Made by a program: the position numbers and the translations under genes. The notes below the pieces were generated by a model. That model saw only the letters and a program-made list of their open reading frames with translations. It was not told where the DNA came from and made no database searches. A DNA stretch of 6,634 nt from an uncultured Lachnospiraceae bacterium (GTDB taxonomy: Bacteria; Bacillota; Clostridia; Lachnospirales; Lachnospiraceae): positions 1 through 6,634 of the forward strand of contig CAMOQY010000080.1 of the NCBI GenBank assembly GCA_946623295.1, given 5' to 3'. This document shows positions 1-5,090 of this stretch, in pieces. The stretch's first letter is position 1. Every line of letters starts with the position of its first letter.

Positions 1-133
1 CGTAAGGAGGCTGCCCCGGAGGAGTCTGCGCGCCCGGGGGCTGGGCCGTTCCCGCTGTAGGCGCTCCGCAGTATCTGCAAAAGCGGCCCGTCGGGTTGAT
101 GGCCTTGCCACAGTTTCTACAGTAATTTCCCAT
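1..133 (-). CDS. Zinc-ribbon domain protein, N-terminal part (runs off the left edge)
   Basis: On the minus strand an ATG at 133-131 opens a frame that stays open to the window edge (44 complete codons). The start is supported by a good ribosome binding site, AAAGAGGT, five bases upstream (139-146). The visible protein begins MGNYCRNCGKAINPTGRFCR and has paired knuckles C5-x2-C8 and C19-x2-C22, each followed by Gly. This is the usual short zinc ribbon found at the N-terminus of many Bacillota proteins. Residues 24-44 are a low-complexity Pro/Gly/Gln/Ala/Thr linker. In such proteins the ribbon and linker often precede membrane segments or a second domain, but that part is outside the window. 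The gene is divergent from the hyp operon and shares its control region. The function is unknown; only the zinc-ribbon fold is supported. Confidence 0.8.
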   Translation of the reverse strand, partial: MGNYCRNCGKAINPTGRFCRYCGAPTAGTAQPPGAQTPPGQPPY

Positions 134-138
134 AACGT

Positions 139-146
139 ACCTCTTT
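139..146 (-). promoter_or_regulatory. Ribosome binding site of the divergent zinc-ribbon gene
   Basis: Read on the minus strand the sequence is AAAGAGGT, five bases before the ATG at 133. It decides the start of a gene whose visible reading frame is only 44 codons. Confidence 0.7.
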
Positions 147-173
147 CGTAAAAATCGTGAATGCTCCCGGCAG

Positions 174-188
174 ACCGTGCCGCACGGT
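174..188. repeat. Perfect 7-bp inverted repeat in the divergent control region
   Basis: ACCGTGC (174-180) and GCACGGT (182-188) are exact reverse complements separated by one base, so a folded RNA would form a six-base-pair stem with a three-base loop. Flanking CCGG copies (167-170 and 191-194) could add an outer four-pair stem across a small internal loop. It lies about 40 bases upstream of the minus-strand start, in the probable 5' leader of the zinc-ribbon gene, and about 140 bp upstream of the plus-strand promoter. It could be a dyad operator or a leader hairpin. It lacks an immediately adjacent T-run on either strand, so I do not call it a terminator. Confidence 0.4.
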
Positions 189-246
189 TCCCGGCTCTAA
201 GAATACGCTTATAAAAAGCTTAATACTATTTTACACACCTGCAAAA

Positions 247-276
247 GGAATACAAATATCCTGAAGAGATTGTCAA
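247..276 (-). promoter_or_regulatory. Candidate vegetative promoter for the divergent zinc-ribbon gene
   Basis: On the minus strand there is a perfect -35 box TTGACA (276-271), followed after 18 bp by TATTCC (252-247) as a weak -10 box. Transcription from here would give a leader of about 110 bases containing the 174-188 hairpin. The -35 match is good but the -10 match is poor (TAT at the first three positions only). A TAAAAT hexamer at 233-228 is an alternative -10 without a good -35. Confidence 0.3.
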
Positions 277-324
277 TGACAGAAAACCGTCGCCCCGGCC
301 AGAGTCAGAGCGGTACCCTATTTA

Positions 325-353
325 TTGACCGTTCAGAGCCGCTTTGATATAAT
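325..353 (+). promoter_or_regulatory. Strong vegetative (sigma-A type) promoter of the hyp operon
   Basis: TTGACC (325-330) matches the -35 consensus at five of six positions. A 17-bp spacer separates it from a perfect TATAAT (348-353), which is also preceded by the extended -10 element TG (345-346). Transcription should start near 360, leaving a leader of only about 30 bases before the ATG at 390. That is too short for a riboswitch or attenuator, so any control would have to act at the promoter itself. No recognisable NikR-type operator is seen. Confidence 0.8.
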
Positions 354-379
354 AGTACAGCTAAACATCAATACTGATC

Positions 380-383
380 GGAG
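380..383 (+). promoter_or_regulatory. Ribosome binding site of the first hypB
   Basis: GGAG lies six bases before the ATG at 390. It supports that start and places the 5' end of the coding region about 30 bases after the predicted transcription start. Confidence 0.6.
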
Positions 384-389
384 CTGTAT

Positions 390-1112
390 ATGACAGACAA
401 ACAAATAGATATCATCGACGTACGCGCCGGCGCGGAGGAAGAGAACGGAAAGTTCGCCGTGCAGGTGCGTTCGTTTTGTCATGGGCACGGTATCTATCTG
501 GTGAACCTCATGGCCTCGCCCGGAGCCGGCAAGACGACGGTCCTGTGCCGGCTTATAGATATGCTCTCGGATGAATTTGAGATCGCGGTGATCGAGGCTG
601 ACGTAGACGCCGACGTGGACGCGAGGACGGTCGCAGCCCATGGCGCCGCCGCCATCCAGCTTCATACGGGCGGCTCCTGCCATATGGACGCGCAGATGAC
701 CCTGGAGGGACTTCAGGCGCTGGAGGCAGCTGCGGAAACGGGCGCGGATCGCGCTGCGGGCGGCTCCCGCGGAGAGAGGCCAAAGCTCGTTTTTCTGGAA
801 AACATTGGCAATCTCGTCTGCCCCGCCGAATTTGACGTAGGCGCGGATCTGAAGCTCATGATCCTCAGTGTGCCCGAGGGAGACGACAAACCTCTGAAAT
901 ACCCGCTGATGTTTACGGTATCCGAGTGCCTTCTGATCAACAAGATCGATACCTCTGAGATATTCGATTTTGATCCGGAGCGCTGTAAAAAACACGTTGC
1001 CGAGCTTAATCCGCAGATGCCGGTCTTTCCCGTATCAGGCAAGAGCGGCGAGGGACTGGACGAATTTGCAAGGTGGCTTAAGGAGCATATCCATGAAGGT
1101 TATCGAGCTTAA
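390..1112 (+). CDS. hypB: HypB-family nickel-incorporation GTPase (first of two tandem copies)
   Basis: A 240-residue SIMIBI-class GTPase of the HypB family, which uses GTP hydrolysis to drive transfer of nickel to a metalloenzyme apoprotein, with HypA as partner. Motifs in order: P-loop SPGAGKTT (43-50); a switch I region with EAD (69-71); the metal-binding pair C97-H98 in GGSCHMDA; the family signature FLENIGNLVCPAEFD (135-149, with C144 suitable as a further metal ligand); EGDDKPLKYP (163-172); guanine-specificity motif NKID (184-187); and a G5-like VSGK (215-218). The N-terminus lacks the CxxCGC high-affinity nickel motif of E. coli HypB and the His-rich tail of rhizobial forms, though C30, H31 and H33 sit close together before the P-loop. 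Residues 113-131 are a polar Ala/Gly/Arg-rich insertion absent from the second copy. It is the first gene of the operon and its end overlaps the next start. Cytoplasmic. Confidence 0.9.
   Translation: MTDKQIDIIDVRAGAEEENGKFAVQVRSFCHGHGIYLVNLMASPGAGKTTVLCRLIDMLSDEFEIAVIEADVDADVDARTVAAHGAAAIQLHTGGSCHMDAQMTLEGLQALEAAAETGADRAAGGSRGERPKLVFLENIGNLVCPAEFDVGADLKLMILSVPEGDDKPLKYPLMFTVSECLLINKIDTSEIFDFDPERCKKHVAELNPQMPVFPVSGKSGEGLDEFARWLKEHIHEGYRA
1080..1085 (+). promoter_or_regulatory. Ribosome binding site of the second hypB, inside the end of the first
   Basis: AAGGAG lies seven bases before the ATG at 1093. It fixes the start at 1093 rather than an in-frame upstream ATG at 970, which would add 41 residues with no HypB similarity from within the first gene. 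Confidence 0.75.
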
Positions 1113-1758
1113 TAAAAAGGCCACGGCGGTCAACGACCGCGACGCGGAGGAGCTGCGCCGCAAGCTTCAGGCCAGGGACGTCCTGCTGATAAATCTGATG
1201 AGCGCCGCCGGGAGCGGCAAGACCACTCTGATCTCGCGGACGATCAGAGATCTGGAGGGAAAAGCGTCCATCGGCGTCATGGAGGCGGATCTTGCTTCGG
1301 AGGTAGACGCCGAGGCCATAGAGGCCCTCGGAGCGAGGAGCATTCAGGTGCATACCGGCGGCTGCTGCCATATGGACGCGTCCATGACCAGACAGTCTTT
1401 GGAGGGTTTCGGCGCGGAGGACGGCAGCATCGTCTTTCTGGAAAACGTCGGAAACCTGATCTGTCCGGCGGAGTTTGACACGGGAGCGCATCTTAAGGTG
1501 ATGATCCTGAGCCTGCCGGAGGGTGACGACAAGCCGTTAAAGTATCCGCTGATGTTTGCTGAGAGCGATGCGCTCATCATTACGAAAATGGACGCCGCGC
1601 CGTATTTCGACTTTGACCTCGAAGCGGCAAAGCGACGCGCTCTTGCGCTTAATCCGTCCATAAAGATCTTTCCAGTCAGTGCCAAAACAGGTGAAGGCAT
1701 GGGCGAATGGGAGGAATGGCTGATGAGCCGGAAAAAGGAACTTATGCGAAAGCATTGA
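1093..1758 (+). CDS. hypB: HypB-family nickel-incorporation GTPase (second tandem copy)
   Basis: A 221-residue HypB paralogue, about half identical by eye to its upstream neighbour over the GTPase core and overlapping it by 20 bp in another frame, which suggests translational coupling. Motifs: P-loop SAAGSGKTT (37-45); EAD (64-66) in switch I; GGCCHMDA (89-96) with the metal pair C92-H93 preceded by an extra C91; FLENVGNLICPAEFD (115-129, C124); EGDDKPLKYP (143-152); TKMD (164-167) where HypB usually has NKxD, the Asp that reads guanine being kept; and VSAKTGEGM (195-203). The N-terminus is short, with no CxxCGC motif and no His tract, so the only obvious nickel site is in the GTPase domain. 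The tail is basic (RKKELMRKH). HypB acts as a homodimer in known cases; two co-expressed copies allow a heterodimer or two targets. Family assignment is firm; why two copies exist is unknown. Confidence 0.9.
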   Translation: MKVIELNKKATAVNDRDAEELRRKLQARDVLLINLMSAAGSGKTTLISRTIRDLEGKASIGVMEADLASEVDAEAIEALGARSIQVHTGGCCHMDASMTRQSLEGFGAEDGSIVFLENVGNLICPAEFDTGAHLKVMILSLPEGDDKPLKYPLMFAESDALIITKMDAAPYFDFDLEAAKRRALALNPSIKIFPVSAKTGEGMGEWEEWLMSRKKELMRKH

Positions 1759-1775
1759 TTTTATTTTAGATTAGC

Positions 1776-1781
1776 GAGGAG
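1776..1781 (+). promoter_or_regulatory. Ribosome binding site of the large oxidoreductase
   Basis: GAGGAG lies six bases before the ATG at 1788, inside a short AT-rich gap of 29 bases after the second hypB. Confidence 0.7.
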
Positions 1782-1787
1782 AAAACC

Positions 1788-4712
1788 ATGCCCGAGATCT
1801 ACGATCAGGTCCCAGAGACCAAATCAAAGTATGACGGAGAAGCCGTCAAGCAGAAAAAGTACGCCAAGCTCGGCGCCAAGATCACCGACAACGTGCCCCA
1901 CAAGCTTTTTGGTCTGAAGACCACCGACGAGGAATACTGGGGTCTTCGCGAGATCCTGAGCGAGGACGAGGTTGACATTGCCCTGTCCATGAAGCAGCGC
2001 AAATGGTACACTGCCGACGAGATCTACGCGAAGCACAAAAAGCATATGTCCGAGGAGAAATTCAAAGAAGTTCTGGACCAGCTCTGCGTGCACGGTTTTG
2101 TAGAATACGATTACGGCGATCATTATGATGACAACGGCCCGATCCCGGGCGCGCCCAAGGAGCTGCGCTACCGCACGAGCTATTTCGTGCCGGGCAGCGC
2201 GGAGCTCTTTAATTCCTCGGTGGACAGGATCGAAAAGAATCCCCCCGTGGCGAAAATGTTTGAGCGCATGACCTTCCTGCCCCTCGAGCATATCACCTCG
2301 ATGGTCCGCCCCGGCGGCAACGGCATCGGCATGCACGTTATCCCGGTGGAAAAGGAAGTCAACGCCTCACGCGAGGCGCTTAGCCTGGAAAAAATATCCT
2401 ACTGGCTTCAGAAATACGACGGGCACCTCTCCGCAGGCATCTGCTCCTGCCGCGCTTCCAGAGCGAAGATCGGCGAGGGCTGTACCGACGATGAGCAGGA
2501 CTGGTGCATCCAGGTCGGCGACATGGCCGACTATACCGTAGAGACCGGGCGCGCCCATTACATCACCAAGGAAGAGGCCCTCGAGATCCTGCGCAAGGCA
2601 GAAGAGAACGGCTACGTGCATCAGGTGACGAATATCGACGGCACCGACCATATATTTGATATCTGCAACTGCAACGTGCAGATCTGCAACGCGCTGCGCA
2701 CCTCGCTTCTTTTCAACACTCCCAATATGTCCAGGAGCGCGTACACGGCCAATGTCAAAAAGGAAAACTGTGTGGCCTGCGGACGCTGCGTCGAGGTCTG
2801 CCCCGCCGGCGCCGTGAAGCTCGGCCAAAAGCTTTGTCAGAAGGACGGAAGCGAAGTAAAGTACCCTCAGGCCGTGCTGCCTGACCGTGTCCGCTGGGGA
2901 AAATACGCGTGGGACGAGAATTACAGAGATACCGCCAGAGTCAACACTCACAAGACCGGCACTTCGCCCTGTAAGTCGGCCTGCCCCGCGCACGTCCCGA
3001 TCCAGGGCTATCTCAGGATGGCAAATCAGGGACGCTATGACGAGGCGCTTGCGCTCATCAAGCGTGAGAATCCTTTCCCCGCCATCTGCGGACGCGTCTG
3101 CAACAAGCGCTGCGAGGACGCCTGCACGAGAGGCACTATAGACAGACCCGTCGCGATCGACGACGTAAAGAAATTCCTTGCCGAGCGCGATCTGCACGCC
3201 GGGACCCGCTATATTCCCGAAAAGCGCATCAACCGCGTCAAGGGCACCTGGGACCAGAAGATCGCCATCATCGGCGCCGGCCCCGCAGGCCTTTCCTGCG
3301 CATACTATCTGGAGGAGAGAGGCTACAAGCCCACTGTATTTGAAAAGAATGAAAAGCCCGGCGGCATGATGACCTACGGCATTCCTTCATTCAAGCTCGA
3401 AAAGGACGTGATCGACGCCGAGATCGACGTGATCAGAGCTCTCGGAGCCGAGATCCGCTGCGGAGTCGAAGTGGGCAGGGACATTACCATCAACGAGCTC
3501 AAGGAGCAGGGTTACAAGGCCTTCTATATCGCCATCGGCTGCCAGGGCGGCAGGCTTCCGGGAGTTCCCGGCGAGACCGCCGACGGCACCTTTATCGCCG
3601 TTGATTTTCTCCAGAAGGCGCTTTCCGATACCGCGAAGGACCTCTCGGGCGACGTGATCGTCGTCGGCGGCGGCAACGTCGCTATCGACTGCGCGCGCAC
3701 CGCTCACAGAAAGGGCGCTTCCACAGTATCCATGTACTGCCTTGAGTCGCGCGAGACCATGCCCGCGTCTCCCGAAGAGATCGCCGAGGCCGAGGAGGAA
3801 AAAGTACAGATCAATCCTTCCTGGGGTCCGAAGGAGATCCTGACCGACGAGAAGGGCCATGTGTGCGGCGTCGTATTCAAGCGCTGCGTCTCCACGATCG
3901 ATCCCGAGACGGGAAGATTTTCGCCGAAATACGATGAAAACGAGACGATCACCGTCCACGCGGACAGCGTGATCTTTGCCATCGGACAGGCGATCGAGTG
4001 GGGCTCTCTCCTCGAGGGCACGGATGTGACCTTCCATCACGGCAATTATCCCGTAGCGGATTCCTTTACTTATCAGACAGCCGACCCGAGCATCTTTGTG
4101 GGCGGCGATGTGTATACCGGACCTAAATTCGTCATCGACGCGATCGGAGCCGGACACGAGGCTGCCGAGTCGCTGGCGCGCTTTGTTTCCGCCAATAACG
4201 TCCCTCAGAAGCTTGGCAGGGACCGCCGCTACTTCAAGTCGCTGGACAAGGAAAACATAGCTATCGATTCCTACGACAGCGCGCAGCGTCAGGTCCCCGC
4301 GGTGGACGAAAGCATCGACAGCGCAAACGGATGGAGGGACAACAGACTGACCCTTACCGAGGAGCAGGTCCATACCGAGACCGGCAGATGTCTGGGCTGC
4401 GGCGCAAGCATCGTGGATCCGAACAAGTGCATCGGCTGCGGTCTGTGCACCACGCGCTGCGAGTTTGACGCGATACATCTGCTGCGCGATCATCCCGAAG
4501 CCTCCGACATGCGCAGGGCTGAGGACAAGGTCGGCGGACTGCTCGGCTACGCGGTAAAGAGAGGCTTTAAGATCGTGGCTCACAGCGGCTCCGAGGAAGC
4601 CAGACAGATGCGTAAAAAGCGCAAGGAATATAACAAGTCCACAAAGGAATTCCACAAGACCCATCCTCATACCGGAAACGGTGTGGATGTGGAAGCCATG
4701 ATGAAGGACTGA
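1788..4712 (+). CDS. Multidomain iron-sulfur/FAD oxidoreductase with GltD-like core
   Basis: A 974-residue soluble protein with no signal peptide or membrane segment. Order of parts: (1) residues 1-150, a charged N-terminal region, part of which (about 50-110) looks like a winged-helix fold; (2) about 200-305, a cysteine module with CSCR (219-222), C232, C240 and CNCN plus C300 (293-300), probably binding a metal cluster; (3) a ferredoxin motif C328-x2-C331-x2-C334-x3-C338-P; (4) the GltD-type N-terminal iron-sulfur domain, C395, C399, C434, C438, C442, C446; (5) an FAD Rossmann motif GAGPAG (496-501) with E519 and GG (525-526); (6) an NAD(P) motif GGGNVAIDCARTA (627-639); (7) the FAD-closing VGGDVYTGP (771-779); (8) a C-terminal ferredoxin motif with C868, C871, C881, C884, C887, C891; (9) a Lys/Arg-rich tail. 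The core matches the GltD/NfnB/DPYD flavoprotein family, which moves electrons between NAD(P)H and iron-sulfur centres. No glutamate synthase partner is present. Codons are strongly biased to GAG, AAG, ATC and CGC, suggesting high expression. Substrate unknown. Confidence 0.88.
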   Translation: MPEIYDQVPETKSKYDGEAVKQKKYAKLGAKITDNVPHKLFGLKTTDEEYWGLREILSEDEVDIALSMKQRKWYTADEIYAKHKKHMSEEKFKEVLDQLCVHGFVEYDYGDHYDDNGPIPGAPKELRYRTSYFVPGSAELFNSSVDRIEKNPPVAKMFERMTFLPLEHITSMVRPGGNGIGMHVIPVEKEVNASREALSLEKISYWLQKYDGHLSAGICSCRASRAKIGEGCTDDEQDWCIQVGDMADYTVETGRAHYITKEEALEILRKAEENGYVHQVTNIDGTDHIFDICNCNVQICNALRTSLLFNTPNMSRSAYTANVKKENCVACGRCVEVCPAGAVKLGQKLCQKDGSEVKYPQAVLPDRVRWGKYAWDENYRDTARVNTHKTGTSPCKSACPAHVPIQGYLRMANQGRYDEALALIKRENPFPAICGRVCNKRCEDACTRGTIDRPVAIDDVKKFLAERDLHAGTRYIPEKRINRVKGTWDQKIAIIGAGPAGLSCAYYLEERGYKPTVFEKNEKPGGMMTYGIPSFKLEKDVIDAEIDVIRALGAEIRCGVEVGRDITINELKEQGYKAFYIAIGCQGGRLPGVPGETADGTFIAVDFLQKALSDTAKDLSGDVIVVGGGNVAIDCARTAHRKGASTVSMYCLESRETMPASPEEIAEAEEEKVQINPSWGPKEILTDEKGHVCGVVFKRCVSTIDPETGRFSPKYDENETITVHADSVIFAIGQAIEWGSLLEGTDVTFHHGNYPVADSFTYQTADPSIFVGGDVYTGPKFVIDAIGAGHEAAESLARFVSANNVPQKLGRDRRYFKSLDKENIAIDSYDSAQRQVPAVDESIDSANGWRDNRLTLTEEQVHTETGRCLGCGASIVDPNKCIGCGLCTTRCEFDAIHLLRDHPEASDMRRAEDKVGGLLGYAVKRGFKIVAHSGSEEARQMRKKRKEYNKSTKEFHKTHPHTGNGVDVEAMMKD

Positions 4713-4723
4713 AGCCCTGTTAC

Positions 4724-4730
4724 ACGGAGG
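4724..4730 (+). promoter_or_regulatory. Ribosome binding site selecting a TTG start for hypA
   Basis: ACGGAGG lies eight bases before TTG at 4739. It supports the TTG as the true start, because the protein from there begins MHEMG, the obligatory HypA N-terminus. The next in-frame ATG (4748) would delete the nickel-binding His2. Confidence 0.8.
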
Positions 4731-4738
4731 AAATCGCT

Positions 4739-5083
4739 TTGCACGAAATGGGTATAATCATAAATCTGGCCGAAACGCTGGATGACACCGCGCGCGAGGA
4801 GGGACTGACCAGCATCGCCAGAGTCACCCTGCAGGTAGGAGAGGTCTCAGGTATCATGACAGACCTCTTTGAGGATTGCTGGAATTATTTCAAAAAAAAG
4901 CACCCGGTGCTGAGCGAGAGCAAACTTGTGCTCGAGACAATACCCGCAGTTACGTACTGTTCCTCCTGCGAGAAGACCTACGAGACGGTGAAGTACGGAC
5001 GCGAGTGTCCATACTGTCACAGCGGCGAGACCTGGCTCGTGCAGGGCAACGAATGCGTGATCAAGGAAATAGAAGCGGAGTAG
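4739..5083 (+). CDS. hypA: HypA, nickel metallochaperone (TTG start)
   Basis: A 114-residue protein of normal HypA length. HypA binds nickel through its N-terminal amine, backbone and His2, and a structural zinc through two CxxC knuckles; it works with HypB to load nickel into [NiFe]-hydrogenase, and also urease in some bacteria. Visible here: MHEMGI at the start with H2 and E3; the family strand LQVGEVSGI (31-39) and the following LFEDCWNYF helix (43-51); zinc ligands C74-x2-C77 and C90-P-Y-C93, with the usual 12-residue spacing between them; and a closing strand ending in IKEIEAE. The start codon is TTG, 26 bases after the oxidoreductase stop. It stands downstream of the oxidoreductase instead of beside hypB, and no hypC, D, E or F is in the window. 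Its partner is presumably one or both HypB copies. Cytoplasmic. Confidence 0.95.
   Translation: MHEMGIIINLAETLDDTAREEGLTSIARVTLQVGEVSGIMTDLFEDCWNYFKKKHPVLSESKLVLETIPAVTYCSSCEKTYETVKYGRECPYCHSGETWLVQGNECVIKEIEAE
5077..5080 (+). promoter_or_regulatory. Weak ribosome binding site of the phosphatase gene
   Basis: GGAG lies ten bases before the ATG at 5091, within the last codons of hypA. The spacing is longer than for the other genes here, and the gap to hypA is seven bases, so translation may depend partly on coupling. Confidence 0.5.
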
Positions 5084-5090
5084 TGATCAG

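Noticed and set aside
174..200. Rho-independent terminator
   Set aside because: The hairpin has a short stem and no adjacent T-run on either strand; on the minus strand a T-run comes only about 12 bases later, just before the ribosome binding site of the zinc-ribbon gene.
360..389. Nickel/cobalt riboswitch in the hyp leader
   Set aside because: The predicted leader is only about 30 bases, too short for any known metal-sensing riboswitch.
970..1092. Upstream extension of the second hypB to an ATG at 970
   Set aside because: The added residues lie inside the first hypB and have no HypB character; AAGGAG before the ATG at 1093 gives a normal start.
390..1758. Recent tandem duplication or sequencing artefact creating two hypB genes
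   Set aside because: The copies match only about half at the protein level and differ in codons almost throughout, so they are old paralogues.
3387..4670. Minus-strand open frame of 427 codons opposite the oxidoreductase
   Set aside because: It is antisense to a gene with clear FAD, NAD and ferredoxin motifs. It has no recognisable domain and arises from the strong codon bias and high GC of the sense gene.
1788..4712. Glutamate synthase small subunit (gltD)
   Set aside because: The core is GltD-like, but the protein is about twice the GltD length, has extra N- and C-terminal cluster modules, and no gltA/gltB partner is present.
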